NCBI GenBank assembly: GCA_024642775.1
Contig: JAHEAL010000001.1
Span: 70,130 to 134,129, forward strand
Direction of reading: 5' to 3'
Length of the DNA stretch: 64,000 nt
From: Nitrosomonadales bacterium
GTDB taxonomy: Bacteria > Pseudomonadota > Gammaproteobacteria > Burkholderiales > Methylophilaceae
Of the stretch, positions 32,818 through 45,077 are shown piece by piece. The position numbers were made by a program, and so were the translations under genes. The notes under the pieces were generated by a model. It had not been told where the DNA came from. It saw nothing but the letters and a program-made list of their open reading frames with translations, and ran no database searches. Positions within the stretch are counted from its first letter, which is position 1; each line of letters starts with the position of its first letter.

Positions 32818-33443
32818 ATAACATAAAAGTTAAAATTTGCGGAATAACTAATCTACAGGACGCGATGGTTGCTATTGATTGCGGTGCAGACGCTCTCGGT
32901 TTTGTTTTTTTCGAAAAAAGTGCTCGTTATTGTAATCCAGAGAAAGCGCATGAAATTGTTAGACAATTACCCCCATTTATTTCCGTGGTAGGACTTTTTG
33001 TAGATGGTGATAAGGATACTATTCAAAAGATACTCGATAAAAATTTTTTGAATGTTCTGCAATTTCACGGTTCAGAGTCAAGTGCCTATTGCAGCTCATT
33101 TAATTTTCCATTTATTAAAGTAATTCCAGCAAAAAAAGATTTAGATATCACAAAATATAGCACTGATTTTATTGACGCGAAGGCTTTTCTCATTGATACT
33201 TTTGATAGCGAAAGCTTTGGTGGTACTGGAAAAACCTTTGATTGGTCATTAATCCCTAAAAATCTAGCAAAACCATTAATTATTGCGGGCGGGTTAAATG
33301 AAAAAAATGTCGTTGAACTTATTAATTTGGCAAAACCTTATGCAGTGGATGTTAGTGGGGGAGTCGAAGATGGCCAAAAAGGTATAAAAGATAAAATTTT
33401 AATGAAAACATTTATTAAGGCAGTAAAGTATGCAGAATTATAA
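32814..33443 (+). CDS. trpF: Phosphoribosylanthranilate isomerase
   Basis: [46 protein letters not shown]. Confidence 0.97.
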   Translation: MNNIKVKICGITNLQDAMVAIDCGADALGFVFFEKSARYCNPEKAHEIVRQLPPFISVVGLFVDGDKDTIQKILDKNFLNVLQFHGSESSAYCSSFNFPFIKVIPAKKDLDITKYSTDFIDAKAFLIDTFDSESFGGTGKTFDWSLIPKNLAKPLIIAGGLNEKNVVELINLAKPYAVDVSGGVEDGQKGIKDKILMKTFIKAVKYAEL

Positions 33444-34632
33444 TTTCCCTGACATTGATGGACATTTTGGACCTTATGGAGGAACATTCGTTGCTGAGAC
33501 ACTCATCGAGGCATTAGATGAGCTTAAGGAGATGTATGCTAAATATCGAGATGATAAAGATTTTTTAGCTGAATTTAATCACGATCTTAAGCATTTTGTT
33601 GGTCGACCCAGCCCTATTTATTTTGCAGAACGCTTAACTAATAAAATTGGTGGTGCAAAAATATATTTTAAAAGGGAAGATTTAAATCATACCGGTGCAC
33701 ATAAAGTCAATAACACGGTCGGACAGGCATTGCTTGCAAAAAAAATGGGAAAACCAAGAGTTATTGCAGAAACCGGGGCTGGACAGCATGGTGTAGCAAC
33801 TGCAACAATTGCGGCAAGATTAGGCCTAGAATGTGTCGTTTATATGGGTGCTGAAGATGTTAAACGTCAAAGTCCTAATGTGTATCGAATGAAGTTATTA
33901 GGTGCAACCGTTATCCCGGTCGAAAGTGGCTCCAAAACGTTAAAAGATGCATTAAATGAAGCGCTTAGGGATTGGGTAACAAATGTAAGTAATACCTTTT
34001 ATATTATTGGCACAGTTGCCGGACCTCATCCCTATCCGATGATGGTAAGAGATTTTAACTCCGTTGTGGGAAAAGAGGCTATAACACAAATGGATGAGCT
34101 TGTAGGCTCTCAACCAGATGCAGTCGTTGCTTGTGTTGGAGGCGGATCGAATGCGATGGGTATTTTTTACCCGTATATTTCCTTCAAAGATACAAGGCTA
34201 ATTGGTGTTGAGGCAGCTGGTGATGGAATCGAGACTGGAAGACATGCTGCTCCACTGACCGCAAATAGCCCTATTGGTGTTTTACACGGTAATAGAACTT
34301 ATATGATGCAAAATGAAGAAGGACAAATCATTGAAACCCACTCTGTTTCTGCTGGGCTTGACTATCCTGGTGTTGGCCCAGAACACTCCTGGTTGAAAGA
34401 TATCGGCCGTGCGGAGTATGTAGCAATTAAGGACGATGAAGCATTAGCAGCTTTCCACAATTTGTGCCGAACGGAGGGAATTATTCCAGCTTTGGAGACC
34501 AGCCATGCAATAGCTTATGCTGAAAAACTTGCTAAGGAAATGGGACCAGATAAAACCATCTTAGTAAATTTATCTGGAAGAGGGGATAAAGACATAAACA
34601 CAGTAGCAGGTATAGCTGGAATCAAAATTTAG
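33430..34632 (+). CDS. trpB: Tryptophan synthase beta chain
   Basis: [59 protein letters not shown]. Confidence 0.98.
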   Translation: MQNYNFPDIDGHFGPYGGTFVAETLIEALDELKEMYAKYRDDKDFLAEFNHDLKHFVGRPSPIYFAERLTNKIGGAKIYFKREDLNHTGAHKVNNTVGQALLAKKMGKPRVIAETGAGQHGVATATIAARLGLECVVYMGAEDVKRQSPNVYRMKLLGATVIPVESGSKTLKDALNEALRDWVTNVSNTFYIIGTVAGPHPYPMMVRDFNSVVGKEAITQMDELVGSQPDAVVACVGGGSNAMGIFYPYISFKDTRLIGVEAAGDGIETGRHAAPLTANSPIGVLHGNRTYMMQNEEGQIIETHSVSAGLDYPGVGPEHSWLKDIGRAEYVAIKDDEALAAFHNLCRTEGIIPALETSHAIAYAEKLAKEMGPDKTILVNLSGRGDKDINTVAGIAGIKI

Positions 34633-34640
34633 GAAAGTAA

Positions 34641-35432
34641 ATGAGCAGAATAGAACAAGTATTTAAAGATCTAAAAAAACAAAACAAAAAGGCTTTGATT
34701 CCATTTATTACTGCAGGGGATCCTTCTGTTGATTTAACCTTAAAAATACTACATCAAATGGTAAAGTCAGGCGCTGATATGATTGAAATTGGAATTCCTT
34801 TTTCTGATCCTATGGCAGATGGTCCAGTCATTCAAAGAGCCAGTGAGCGTGCATTAGCAAATAATGTTGGAATTAAAAAAACTTTTGAAATTGTTAAAGA
34901 CTTCAGATCAACCAATAAAACAACCCCGATTATTTTAATGGGCTATGCTAATCCAATAGAGGCAATTGGACTCGATCAATTTTTAACGCTTTGCAAAGAT
35001 TCGGATATTGACGGTGTGATTACTGTAGATTATCCGCCTGAAGAGTCAGAGAATTACGTAAAAAAACTGAAAGAAATTAATGTTGACGCAATATTTTTAT
35101 TAGCTCCTACAACTGAAAAACAAAGAATTGAGAAGATAATTAAACAAGCTAGTGGTTTTTTGTATTATGTTTCACTAAAAGGCGTAACTGGTGCTCAAAA
35201 TATAGATATTGACCAAGTTAAAGGTAGAGTCCATGAAATTAAAGAACTTACAAATCTGCCAGTTGCAGTCGGCTTCGGTGTTAGAGATCCTGAGACCGCA
35301 AAAAAAGTGGCTGAATTTTCTGACGCGGTTGTGATCGGAAGCAGAATAATTCAAGAGGTTGAGTCATCAAGCGAGGATAACCTTATTCCAAATATTGCTA
35401 GCATTGTTGAGTCAATAAAGGAGGCAATTTAA
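34641..35432 (+). CDS. trpA: Tryptophan synthase alpha chain
   Basis: [42 protein letters not shown]. Confidence 0.98.
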   Translation: MSRIEQVFKDLKKQNKKALIPFITAGDPSVDLTLKILHQMVKSGADMIEIGIPFSDPMADGPVIQRASERALANNVGIKKTFEIVKDFRSTNKTTPIILMGYANPIEAIGLDQFLTLCKDSDIDGVITVDYPPEESENYVKKLKEINVDAIFLLAPTTEKQRIEKIIKQASGFLYYVSLKGVTGAQNIDIDQVKGRVHEIKELTNLPVAVGFGVRDPETAKKVAEFSDAVVIGSRIIQEVESSSEDNLIPNIASIVESIKEAI

Positions 35433-35433
35433 T

Positions 35434-36288
35434 ATGAGTTGGTTGAAAAATGTAATTCCTCCAAAGATTAAGAAGATTGTTGGAACTGTCAAAAAAAGAG
35501 TGCCAGACGGTATTTGGCATAAATGTAAATCTTGTCAGACCGCCCTGTATAACTCCGACCTTGAAAAAAATTTATATGTTTGCCCAAAATGTGATCATCA
35601 TCATAGATTACCAGCCAAAGAGAGATTAAAGCTTTTATTTGACACTGTTGGCCAAAAAGAAATCTTACAAAATATTAAGCCTAAAGATCCGCTCAATTTT
35701 GTTGATACAGCACCTTATAAAGATAAGTTAGCTGAATCCCAAGAAAAATTTCAAACAAATGAGGCATTGATCGTCCTAACTGGAAAGATTGAGTCTGTTC
35801 CAGTCACTGCTGCAGCCTTTGAATTTTCATTCATGGGAGGTTCTATGGGAGCCGCAGTAGGAGAAAGATTTGTTAAAGCTGTAGAATTCTCAATTGAGAA
35901 TAAGACTCCCTTCATTTGTTTTTCTGCAAGCGGAGGTGCAAGAATGCAGGAAGGTTTATTCTCATTAATGCAAATGGCAAAAACTAGCGCAGCATTAACA
36001 TCCTTAAGTAAAGCTAAACTTCCTTTCATCTCAATTTTAACTGATCCAACGATGGGAGGCGTTTCTGCAAGCTTTGCAATGTTGGGCGATGTAATTATTG
36101 CAGAACCTAATGCACTCATTGGTTTTGCAGGACCTAGAGTTATTGAGCAAACTGTTCGAGAAAAGTTACCTAGCGGTTTTCAAAGAGCAGAATTTCTTTT
36201 AGAGCATGGGGCAATTGATTTCATTGTTGATCGTCGTGAGATGCGAAAATCATTGGTAAATATTATTACAAAACTAAATAGGCCTTAA
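35434..36288 (+). CDS. accD: Acetyl-CoA carboxylase carboxyltransferase subunit beta
   Basis: Zinc ribbon CKSC...[47 protein letters not shown]. Confidence 0.97.
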   Translation: MSWLKNVIPPKIKKIVGTVKKRVPDGIWHKCKSCQTALYNSDLEKNLYVCPKCDHHHRLPAKERLKLLFDTVGQKEILQNIKPKDPLNFVDTAPYKDKLAESQEKFQTNEALIVLTGKIESVPVTAAAFEFSFMGGSMGAAVGERFVKAVEFSIENKTPFICFSASGGARMQEGLFSLMQMAKTSAALTSLSKAKLPFISILTDPTMGGVSASFAMLGDVIIAEPNALIGFAGPRVIEQTVREKLPSGFQRAEFLLEHGAIDFIVDRREMRKSLVNIITKLNRP

Positions 36289-37536
36289 TTGACCTCCAGT
36301 CTTGAAACATTACTTTCTCATCTTGAGCTTAGAACAAGTAAATTAATTGACCTAAACTTAGAGCGAGTATTGCAGTTAAAAGATAGATTATCTATTAACC
36401 CAAGATTTAAAATTATTACCGTTGCAGGAACTAACGGAAAAGGGAGCATTTGTTTTTATTTAAACGAGTTTTTACTTAAAAAAAATAATTTAAATGTAGG
36501 GCTTTACACCTCACCACATTTTTTTAAATTTAACGAACGTATAAAAATTAATGGTAATGACGTTACCGATCAGGAGTTAGTTGATGCGATTAATTTAATT
36601 TTAAAAAATGATAAAGATCAACATTTAACGTATTTTGAAATCACAACACTGGCTGCAATAATTATTTTTGAAAAATATAAGATTGATATAGCGATTCTCG
36701 AGGTTGGTTTAGGTGGGAGACTTGATGCTGTCAACGCATTTGATTCTAATATTTCAATTATTTCATCTATTGGTATGGATCATACTGAGTACTTAGGAAA
36801 TACTATTAATAAAATAGCCTATGAAAAGTCAGGGGTAATGAGGCCTGAAAAAATATGTATTATTGGAGAGGAAATCAATAATTTAGCACTTATCGAAGCT
36901 GCAGATAAAGTGAAAGCAAAAGCTTTTATTTATAATAAAGATTTCTCTTATAAAAGTATCACCAAAATTTTTAATAAGAAAACCTCAAATCACCACAATA
37001 TTCTCAATAAAGATGAAATTTCAAAGAAAAATTTATCTTGTGCAGTATTTGCTCTTCAAGAACTTGGATTTAATTATGAATATGAGGATTTTATTGATGT
37101 TGCAAATAAAATTTTTTTTGGCAGATTTAATGTCATTGCAGAGTACCCTGAAGTAATTATTGATGTCGCTCATAATGAAGATAGCTTAAAAAATCTGGTT
37201 ATTAAAATTAATAAACTTCCTAAAAAGAGAACGCGGTTTATTTTTTCAATTTTAAAAGATAAAAATTTTAAAGATTTGGTTAGTATATTTAATACCTTGG
37301 ATAATGATTTTGATTGGTTCATTGCCCCTCTTAACACTGATAGAGCTGAGGGGGTTAATACAATAAACTCCGCGTTAACAAAGTCAGGCCATAAGGCTAT
37401 TTATCAATTTAATTCTATTAATGAAGCCTACAAACAGGCTTATAAGGCCTCTGGAAAAGATGATAGAATAATTGTATTCGGCAGTTTTTATGTAATTAGT
37501 GAAGTTTTTAAAGGCCAAGATTATGTCAATAAATAA
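36289..37536 (+). CDS. folC: Folylpolyglutamate synthase/dihydrofolate synthase (TTG start)
   Basis: ITVAGTNGKGSICFYLNEFL, LEVGLGGRLDAVNAFD; TTG start abuts the accD stop; accD-folC order conserved. Confidence 0.95.
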   Translation: MTSSLETLLSHLELRTSKLIDLNLERVLQLKDRLSINPRFKIITVAGTNGKGSICFYLNEFLLKKNNLNVGLYTSPHFFKFNERIKINGNDVTDQELVDAINLILKNDKDQHLTYFEITTLAAIIIFEKYKIDIAILEVGLGGRLDAVNAFDSNISIISSIGMDHTEYLGNTINKIAYEKSGVMRPEKICIIGEEINNLALIEAADKVKAKAFIYNKDFSYKSITKIFNKKTSNHHNILNKDEISKKNLSCAVFALQELGFNYEYEDFIDVANKIFFGRFNVIAEYPEVIIDVAHNEDSLKNLVIKINKLPKKRTRFIFSILKDKNFKDLVSIFNTLDNDFDWFIAPLNTDRAEGVNTINSALTKSGHKAIYQFNSINEAYKQAYKASGKDDRIIVFGSFYVISEVFKGQDYVNK

Positions 37537-37987
37537 AGATGACCCATTCTCAGAAGCGATACAGTTAAAAAAAGCTAAGAGAAGACTCATTGGTGCAATT
37601 ATCATTTTTGTTTTCTTACTGGTACTATCCATCTTTTTTATTGAAGACCGTTCACTTTTAAATGAAAAAGATCTTAAAATTTCCTTCATAGATGAAAATA
37701 ACCACCCAATTGATGAAATTATCGATGAGGTATCCTCAGAAATATCATCATCTAGCTATTATATTCAGGTCGGAATTTTCTCTGACCTGATGAAGACAAA
37801 ACAACTGTCTGAAAATATAAAAAAAAAAGGAGTGGATTGTAGTATAGATAAATTGCAGATCAAAGACAAAGAAATGTACCGTATTAAAACTATAAGCTAT
37901 GAATCTTTTTCTGATGCTGAAAAAATTTTAGAAATCTTACAAAGTAATAAAGTAGGTGGCATCATAAAAAATAATAATAATTTATGA
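37523..37987 (+). CDS. SPOR domain-containing protein (DedD-like)
   Basis: N-terminal TM, C-terminal SPOR-like YYIQVGIFSDLMKTKQLSENIKKKG; between folC and cvpA. Start set at ATG 37523. Confidence 0.85.
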   Translation: MSINKDDPFSEAIQLKKAKRRLIGAIIIFVFLLVLSIFFIEDRSLLNEKDLKISFIDENNHPIDEIIDEVSSEISSSSYYIQVGIFSDLMKTKQLSENIKKKGVDCSIDKLQIKDKEMYRIKTISYESFSDAEKILEILQSNKVGGIIKNNNNL

Positions 37988-38499
37988 CCACTTTTGACTA
38001 TTTTGTTTTATTTGTTTTATTAGTTTCATCTCTGTATGGTTTTTATAGGGGGTTAGTAAAAGAAGTTCTATCAATTGTGGGTTTGGTGTTATCTTTTTAT
38101 CTTGCTTCACGATACTCTGATTTACTTATTGGATTGCTGCCTATTAATGAGCCAGCTGAATGGGCAAACCTTTTTGCTTTTATAGTTATTTTTATCTCTA
38201 CGTTAATTTTTTTCTCAATTTTATCTAAGTTGATTACTAAAATTATTAAAGCTTCCGGATTGAGTTTCTTAAATCGAATTCTTGGAATGAGTTTTGGTAT
38301 CCTAAGAGGATTATTTTTTATTTTATTGCTTGTTTATGTTGCTAATCTAATACCATTCATAAATCTGATTAATAAAGAAAATTCAATTCTTATGCCATTT
38401 TTAGATCCAATCTTTGCAATTGTTTTGGACTATTTGCCAAAATACCAGCCAACCCATGTAGAATATGAATATCAAGAAATTACTAGGGAGTTATTCTAA
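37984..38499 (+). CDS. cvpA: CvpA family protein
   Basis: YFVLFVLLVSSLYGFYRGLVKEVLSIVGLVLSFYLASRYS; upstream of purF. Confidence 0.93.
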   Translation: MTTFDYFVLFVLLVSSLYGFYRGLVKEVLSIVGLVLSFYLASRYSDLLIGLLPINEPAEWANLFAFIVIFISTLIFFSILSKLITKIIKASGLSFLNRILGMSFGILRGLFFILLLVYVANLIPFINLINKENSILMPFLDPIFAIVLDYLPKYQPTHVEYEYQEITRELF

Positions 38500-40049
38500 T
38501 GTGTGGAGTCATTGGTATTGTCTCTAATAATCCTGTAAATCAGTTGCTCTATGATGGCTTACTGGTTCTTCAACATAGGGGCCAAGATGCTGCTGGAATT
38601 GTTACTACAGATGGTAACAGGTTCTATATGCACAAAAATAATGGCCTCGTAAAAGATGTTTTCCAAACGCGACACATGCGAAATCTTATTGGAAATGCCG
38701 GTATAGCACATGTGCGTTACCCAACAGCTGGTTCATCATCAGCTGCTGAAGCTCAACCTTTTTATGTAAATTCACCTTTTGGAATTGTGTTAGGCCATAA
38801 CGGAAACCTTACTAATTCAGATAAACTCAAGGAAGATATGTTTAAACAGGATTTGAGGCATATTAATACCAACTCAGATTCTGAAGTATTGATTAATGTT
38901 TTAGCTCATGAATTGGTTGAGTCATCAAAAAAAAGTGTTTTAACGTCTGATGTTATTTTCGATGCGGTAACATCTTTATATCATAGATGTAATGGAGCAT
39001 TTGCAGTTGTTTCGATGATAGCCAACTTTGGTCTCTTGGCTTTCCGAGATCAGCATGGTATTAGACCCCTGGTTATAGGTAAAAGGGATACTGAGGATGG
39101 ACCAGAATATGTAGTTGCTTCAGAAAGTGTTGCTTTGGATGTTCTCGGATTTGAGCTCCTTAGAGACGTGGAGCCAGGAGAAGCTATTTTTATAGATCTC
39201 AATGGTAACTTTTTTTCTAAGAAATGTGTTTCAAATAAGAAGAAAAGTCCATGTATTTTTGAGTATGTTTATTTAGCAAGACCGGATTCTGTTCTTGATG
39301 GCATTTCTGTTTATCAAACAAGGTTAAATATGGGCGACTCCTTGGCAAAAAGAATCAAAGAAAAATGGAAAGATGAAAATATCGATGTTGTTATTCCAAT
39401 TCCCGATACTAGCAGACCATCTGCACTTCAAGTGGCATTAAAATTAAATATTGATTTTAAAGAAGGATTTGTTAAAAATAGGTACATTGGTAGAACGTTT
39501 ATTATGCCGGGACAAGCTGTTAGAAAAAAATCGGTAAGACAAAAACTTAATCCTATAAGTATTGAATTTAAAAATAAAAATGTTCTTCTAATAGATGATT
39601 CTATAGTTCGAGGAACAACTTCAAAAGAAATTGTTGAGATGGCTAGGGATGCTGGAGCAAAAAAAGTCTTTCTTGCATCTGCAGCCCCACCAGTTAAATT
39701 TCCAAATGTTTATGGTATCGACATGCCATCACGGAATGAATTAATTGCTTTTAATAAAACTGAGGTAGAAATATGTAAAGAAATTGGTGCTGATGGAGTA
39801 ATTTATCAGAATCTTGATGATTTAAAATCAGGAATCAGCAAAGAAAATAAAGTCTTAACAAACTTTGATTCATCCTGCTTTGATGGAAAATATGTAACCA
39901 ATGACATTAGTGAGGATTATTTAAATATGATTGAATCTTTAAGGGCAGACTCAAGCAGTAATCAAAAGCCAAAAAACTCAATTACTCAATTAGATTTAAA
40001 TCTAATCACTAGCGAAGACAATGATGTCGATGATGTCATTGAGCTATAA
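38499..40049 (+). CDS. purF: Amidophosphoribosyltransferase
   Basis: MCGVIGIVSNNPVNQLLYDGLLVLQHRGQDAAGI, VLLIDDSIVRGTTSKEIV. Confidence 0.98.
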   Translation: MCGVIGIVSNNPVNQLLYDGLLVLQHRGQDAAGIVTTDGNRFYMHKNNGLVKDVFQTRHMRNLIGNAGIAHVRYPTAGSSSAAEAQPFYVNSPFGIVLGHNGNLTNSDKLKEDMFKQDLRHINTNSDSEVLINVLAHELVESSKKSVLTSDVIFDAVTSLYHRCNGAFAVVSMIANFGLLAFRDQHGIRPLVIGKRDTEDGPEYVVASESVALDVLGFELLRDVEPGEAIFIDLNGNFFSKKCVSNKKKSPCIFEYVYLARPDSVLDGISVYQTRLNMGDSLAKRIKEKWKDENIDVVIPIPDTSRPSALQVALKLNIDFKEGFVKNRYIGRTFIMPGQAVRKKSVRQKLNPISIEFKNKNVLLIDDSIVRGTTSKEIVEMARDAGAKKVFLASAAPPVKFPNVYGIDMPSRNELIAFNKTEVEICKEIGADGVIYQNLDDLKSGISKENKVLTNFDSSCFDGKYVTNDISEDYLNMIESLRADSSSNQKPKNSITQLDLNLITSEDNDVDDVIEL

Positions 40050-40088
40050 GTTGACCATTCACAAATTTTTGTCCATAATTTGTTTGCG

Positions 40089-40118
40089 TTGATTTGCACC
40101 AGCTTGCTAGCGCATAAT
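40089..40118 (+). promoter_or_regulatory. Candidate sigma70 promoter for metZ
   Basis: TTGATT - 18 bp - CATAAT in the purF-metZ gap. Confidence 0.35.
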
Positions 40119-40155
40119 TTAATTTAGCTAAACTGAGGATTGCCTGTTTTTAAAC

Positions 40156-41328
40156 ATGCCTAATATGAAAAAAAATACAAAAAATTTTGAAACAGATGCC
40201 GTTCGTGCAGGCATTGAAAGATCTCAATTTGGTGAACATTCAGAAGGATTGTTCTTAACGTCAAGTTTTGTTTTTAAGAATGCTCAGGAGGCGGCTGATC
40301 GTTTTTCAGGAAAAACTGATGGTAATGTCTATAGTAGGTTCACTAATCCCACAGTAAAAAACTTTGAAGACAGGTTGGCGTCGCTTGAAGGAGCGCAGCA
40401 ATGTATTGCAACATCATCAGGAATGTCAGCAATTTTAGCTACCTTTATGGCGCTATGTAAACCCGGCGATCACGTGGTTGCTTCAAAAAGTATTTTTGGA
40501 ACTTCTATTCAGCTTTTTAATAATTTTTTCTCAAAATGGGGTTTACGGGTAACTTATGTTCAGTTATCAGACTTGGAAGCTTGGAAAAATGCTGTTGAAA
40601 AAAATACAAAACTTTTTTTTATAGAGACCCCATCAAACCCGTTAACAGAGATTGTAGATATTCAAAAACTTGCATTAATTTCGAAATCAGCAAAGATTAA
40701 ATTAATTGTCGATAATTGTTTTTGTACGCCAGCAATTCAGAAGCCTTTGGAGCTTGGGGCTGATATTGTAATTCACTCAGCAACCAAATATCTTGATGGT
40801 CAGGGAAGGTGTCTTGGTGGCGCAGTTCTAGGTAAAAAGAATATTATGAAAAATGTATATATTTTTTTAAGAAATTCTGGTGTTACATTGAGTCCATTTA
40901 ATGCATGGATTTTCCTAAAAGGACTGGAGACTCTTCAAATAAGAATGGAGAGACAGTCAGAAAATGCACAAAAACTAGCTTCTTATCTTGAGAGTAGTAA
41001 AAATATTTCTCGGGTTTTTTATCCCGGTTTAAAAAGTCATGCTCAGTTCAGTATCGCAAATAAACAGCAAAAACTTGGAGGCGCAGTTCTATCATTTGAA
41101 GTCAATGGAGGTAAGAAGGCAGCATGGAAATTGATTAATCAAACTAAATTACTTTCTATAACTGCAAATTTAGGTGATACCAAAACCACAATAACTCATC
41201 CTGCAACAACTACTCATTCAAGATTAACTCAAGCTGAAAGAGATGATTCAGGAGTGAGCGATAGTCTTATTCGAATAGCTGTTGGCCTTGAAAATATTGA
41301 AGATATTAAAGCTGATCTTCACATTTAA
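40156..41328 (+). CDS. metZ: O-succinylhomoserine sulfhydrylase
   Basis: Cys/Met metabolism PLP enzyme; SATKYLDGQGRCLGGAVLG; purF-metZ adjacency typical of betaproteobacteria. Confidence 0.92.
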   Translation: MPNMKKNTKNFETDAVRAGIERSQFGEHSEGLFLTSSFVFKNAQEAADRFSGKTDGNVYSRFTNPTVKNFEDRLASLEGAQQCIATSSGMSAILATFMALCKPGDHVVASKSIFGTSIQLFNNFFSKWGLRVTYVQLSDLEAWKNAVEKNTKLFFIETPSNPLTEIVDIQKLALISKSAKIKLIVDNCFCTPAIQKPLELGADIVIHSATKYLDGQGRCLGGAVLGKKNIMKNVYIFLRNSGVTLSPFNAWIFLKGLETLQIRMERQSENAQKLASYLESSKNISRVFYPGLKSHAQFSIANKQQKLGGAVLSFEVNGGKKAAWKLINQTKLLSITANLGDTKTTITHPATTTHSRLTQAERDDSGVSDSLIRIAVGLENIEDIKADLHI

Positions 41329-41376
41329 CTTATCACTACTTTAAACACTTTTACCCAGTCATTTAGCGCTAAGCCA

Positions 41377-41385
41377 TGCTAAAAT
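41377..41385 (+). promoter_or_regulatory. Candidate extended -10 for gyrA
   Basis: TGCTAAAAT (TGn + TAAAAT) in the metZ-gyrA intergenic region, next to the palindrome TTAGCGCTAA (41363-41372). Confidence 0.4.
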
Positions 41386-41421
41386 AAAGGTAATATTTAT
41401 AATAAAATTTACACAAATTAT

Positions 41422-43983
41422 ATGACTAATTTTGCCAAAGAAACCCTTCCAGTAAGCCTTGAAAATGAAATGAAAAAATCCTACCTTGATTACGCAATGA
41501 GTGTAATTGTTGGTAGAGCATTACCTGATGTCAGAGATGGATTAAAACCAGTTCATAGAAGAGTTTTGTTTGCTATGCATGAATTAAGTAATTCTTATAA
41601 TCGACCATATAAAAAATCTGCCAGAATTGTCGGTGATGTCATCGGTAAATATCACCCACATGGAGATACTGCAGCTTACGATACGATCGTTAGGATGGCT
41701 CAGGATTTTAGTTTACGTTATATGTTGGTTGATGGACAAGGTAACTTTGGTTCAATTGACGGAGATAATGCCGCTGCAATGCGATATACCGAAATTAGGA
41801 TGTCTAAAATCTCTCATGAACTTTTAGCTGATATAGACAAAGATACAGTAGATTTTGGCCCAAATTATGATGGCTCCGAAAATGAACCCCTGATTATGCC
41901 CGCAAAGATTCCTAATTTATTAATCAACGGTAGCTCAGGAATTGCTGTTGGTATGGCAACCAATATTCCACCTCATAATCTATCTGAAGTAATTGATGCT
42001 TGTGTGGAAATTCTAAAAAATCCATCTATCTCTATTGATGAATTAGTAAATTTTATTCCAGGGCCTGATTTTCCTACGGCTGCAATAATCCATGGAAATT
42101 CAGGTATCAAAGAAGGATATCGCACTGGTAGGGGTAGGGTTGTGATGAGGGCTCGTACGCATTTTGAAGAGGCTGATAAAGGTAAAAGAGAAGTTATTAT
42201 TATTGATGAACTACCTTATCAAGTTAACAAGAAGAACCTACTGGAAAAAATTGCAGAACTTGTGAACGATAAAAAGCTTGAGGGAATATCTGACCTTAGA
42301 GATGAATCAGATAAATCTGGGATGCGAGTTGTTATTGAGCTTAAAAGAGGTGAGATTCCTGATGTTGTTTTAAACAATTTGTATAAACAAACTCAGCTTC
42401 AAGACTCATTTGGTATCAATATGGTAGCCTTAATTGATGGACAACCAAAATTATTAAATCTCAAGCAAGTTCTTGATGCTTTCTTGAATCATAGAAGGGA
42501 AGTAATCACACGAAGAACAGTTTTTGAGCTTAAAAAGGCGAGAGATAGAGGTCATGTTCTTGAAGGCCTTGCTGTTGCTTTAGAAAATGTTGATGAAATG
42601 ATAAGAATTATAAAATCATCACCCTCTCCAGTTGAGGCACGGAATGAGCTCATGAAAAGAGATTGGAGTTCTAAGGTCGTCACTGCGATGCTTTCAAAAG
42701 ATAATGCCGCTCTATATCAGCCTGAAGGATTGTTAGCTATTTATGGTTTAAAAGATAGTGGATACAAACTTTCAGATTCTCAAGCGCAAGAAATTTTACA
42801 AATGAGGTTGCAAAGACTCACTGGTCTTGAGCAAGATAAAATTGTAAATGAGTATAAGGAAGTGATGGAAGTCATAACAGATCTTATTGACATCCTTAAC
42901 AAGCCTGACCGAGTAACAACGATGATTCGCGAAGAGTTAATCGAAATAAAAGAATCTTATGGGGACCCCCGAAGAAGTGAGATTGTTGAAAATGCTGAAG
43001 ATCTTTCCATTGAGGATTTAATCGCCCCCCAAGATATGGTGGTAACTTTATCCCACACAGGATATATTAAGGCTCAGGTTCTGGATGACTATAGAGCACA
43101 AAAAAGAGGAGGCCGAGGTAAACAAGCAACTGCTACTAAAGACGATGATTTTATTGATCAAATGTTTGTGGCTAACTCTCACGACAACATTCTTTGTTTC
43201 TCTAGTAGAGGACAAGTTTATTGGCTAAAAGTCTACGAAGTGCCACAAGGAAGTAGAATTAGTCGTGGCAAGCCAATAGTGAATCTATTTCCTTTAATGC
43301 CTGGTGAAAAAATCAATGCAATATTGACAGTTAAAGAATTTGTGGATAATGAATTTATATTTATGGCTACGGCAAAAGGTACCGTTAAGAAAACACCATT
43401 ATCAGATTTTTCTAATCCAAGAAAATCAGGAATTATCTCAATAAAACTGGACAACGGAGATTACTTAATAGGTGCAGCAATAACTAAAGGTGAAAATGAT
43501 GTCGTATTGGTCGCAAATAATGGAAAAGCCGTATGGTTTGGTGAGTCTGATGTGCGAAGCATGGGAAGAAATGCTCGCGGAGTAAGAGGCATGAAACTTG
43601 GTGATGGATCAGAAGTTTTATCATTACTAATAGCTGAGAGTGATACACAGTCTGTTTTGGTCGCGACTGAAAATGGATATGGCAAAAGAACTCAGTTATC
43701 TGAATTTAGGAGATCGGGCAGGGGGACGCAGGGGGTTAAAGCCATTCAAGTGAGTGATAGAAACGGAAGCGTTGTGGGAGCAAAACTTGTAGGTGACCAT
43801 GATGAGATTATGTTGATTACAACGGGTGGTGTGCTTATAAGAACCCGAGTTTCTGAAATAAGGGAATTAGGTAGAGCAACACAGGGCGTGACTTTAATTA
43901 ATTTAGGTAAGGATGAGAAATTAAGGGGATTAGAGAAAGTCGCTGAAAGTGAACATGATGAAGATGAAGTGGACGCTAATTAA
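41422..43983 (+). CDS. gyrA: DNA gyrase subunit A
   Basis: [49 protein letters not shown]-terminal beta-pinwheel with GyrA-box-like QKRGGRGKQ. Confidence 0.99.
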   Translation: MTNFAKETLPVSLENEMKKSYLDYAMSVIVGRALPDVRDGLKPVHRRVLFAMHELSNSYNRPYKKSARIVGDVIGKYHPHGDTAAYDTIVRMAQDFSLRYMLVDGQGNFGSIDGDNAAAMRYTEIRMSKISHELLADIDKDTVDFGPNYDGSENEPLIMPAKIPNLLINGSSGIAVGMATNIPPHNLSEVIDACVEILKNPSISIDELVNFIPGPDFPTAAIIHGNSGIKEGYRTGRGRVVMRARTHFEEADKGKREVIIIDELPYQVNKKNLLEKIAELVNDKKLEGISDLRDESDKSGMRVVIELKRGEIPDVVLNNLYKQTQLQDSFGINMVALIDGQPKLLNLKQVLDAFLNHRREVITRRTVFELKKARDRGHVLEGLAVALENVDEMIRIIKSSPSPVEARNELMKRDWSSKVVTAMLSKDNAALYQPEGLLAIYGLKDSGYKLSDSQAQEILQMRLQRLTGLEQDKIVNEYKEVMEVITDLIDILNKPDRVTTMIREELIEIKESYGDPRRSEIVENAEDLSIEDLIAPQDMVVTLSHTGYIKAQVLDDYRAQKRGGRGKQATATKDDDFIDQMFVANSHDNILCFSSRGQVYWLKVYEVPQGSRISRGKPIVNLFPLMPGEKINAILTVKEFVDNEFIFMATAKGTVKKTPLSDFSNPRKSGIISIKLDNGDYLIGAAITKGENDVVLVANNGKAVWFGESDVRSMGRNARGVRGMKLGDGSEVLSLLIAESDTQSVLVATENGYGKRTQLSEFRRSGRGTQGVKAIQVSDRNGSVVGAKLVGDHDEIMLITTGGVLIRTRVSEIRELGRATQGVTLINLGKDEKLRGLEKVAESEHDEDEVDAN

Positions 43984-45077
43984 TGATAAGCAAACCTTAT
44001 CCCTGTCAATTTAACTTTTCAGCAGGTCCAGCCATGCTTCCAAAAGAGGTAATGGAAAAAGCTAAGGATGAATTTTTGAATTGGAATGATACCGGTATGT
44101 CTGTTTTAGAAATGTCACATCGTGGCAAAGAATACATGAGTATTTTTAAGAAAACAGAAGAAAATCTAAGAGAACTATTCAATATTCCAAACAACTATAA
44201 AATTTTATTTCTTCAGGGTGGGGCGATTACACAAAATTTTATGGTCCCAATGAATCTTATTCAAGGTGAGGATGCATCGTATATTGTTTCTGGATATTGG
44301 TCTAAAAGAACCTTTAACGACGCTCAAGTTTTTGGCAACATAAACTTAGCCGCATCATCTGAATCTGACAATTATTTAACAGCTCCGAAATATGAAGATT
44401 GGAATTTCTCTCCTACTGACAAATATATTCATTTTTGTTTAAATGAAACAATTCATGGAGTTGAATATTTTGAGGATCCAAATATTGAAAATGTTCCAAT
44501 TGTGGTTGATATGTCTTCAACAATATTATCAAGGCAAGTTGATGTTGCAAAATATGGAGTTATTTATGCAGGGGCGCAAAAAAATATTGGTCCGTCTGGT
44601 TTAACGCTTGTAATTGTTAGAGATGATCTTATTGGATACTCACAAAAAGAGACTCCTACTACATTCAATTGGAAGATTCAGTCAGAAAACGACTCTATGA
44701 TAAATACCCCTTCAACATACAGTATATATATGGCTGGTTTGGTATTTAATTGGTTACTTGATATGGGCGGCTTGGATGTAATTGAGAAAAAAAATATTCA
44801 AAAATCAAAAATGTTATATGATTTTATCGACAATTCTGAATTTTATTATAATGAGATTAATAAATCTAATCGCTCTCGAATGAATGTTCCATTCAGAATG
44901 ATTAAGGATGAACTGACTATGAAGTTTGTTGAAGATGCAGAATTGGCGGGTTTGTATCAAATAAAAGGTCATAGGCTAGTTGGTGGCTTAAGAGCATCCA
45001 TTTATAATGCTATGCCTATTGAAGGTGTTGAAGCTTTAATAAATTTTATGATGGATTTTGAGTTAAAAAATAAATGA
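43983..45077 (+). CDS. serC: Phosphoserine aminotransferase
   Basis: FNFSAGPAMLPKEVMEKAKDEFLNW, FLQGGAITQNFMVPMNL, YAGAQKNIGPSGLTLVIVR. Confidence 0.97.
   Translation: MISKPYPCQFNFSAGPAMLPKEVMEKAKDEFLNWNDTGMSVLEMSHRGKEYMSIFKKTEENLRELFNIPNNYKILFLQGGAITQNFMVPMNLIQGEDASYIVSGYWSKRTFNDAQVFGNINLAASSESDNYLTAPKYEDWNFSPTDKYIHFCLNETIHGVEYFEDPNIENVPIVVDMSSTILSRQVDVAKYGVIYAGAQKNIGPSGLTLVIVRDDLIGYSQKETPTTFNWKIQSENDSMINTPSTYSIYMAGLVFNWLLDMGGLDVIEKKNIQKSKMLYDFIDNSEFYYNEINKSNRSRMNVPFRMIKDELTMKFVEDAELAGLYQIKGHRLVGGLRASIYNAMPIEGVEALINFMMDFELKNK

Noticed and set aside
40050-40155. purF-metZ intergenic region as a possible small RNA or riboswitch (SAM/Met)
   Set aside because: Only trivial short dyads (ACAAA-TT-TTTGT, GCTAGC); no terminator or conserved riboswitch core visible. 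A promoter is the simpler explanation.
41363-41372. Palindrome TTAGCGCTAA upstream of gyrA as a regulator site
   Set aside because: Single 10-bp palindrome, no second copy noticed; insufficient support for a separate finding.
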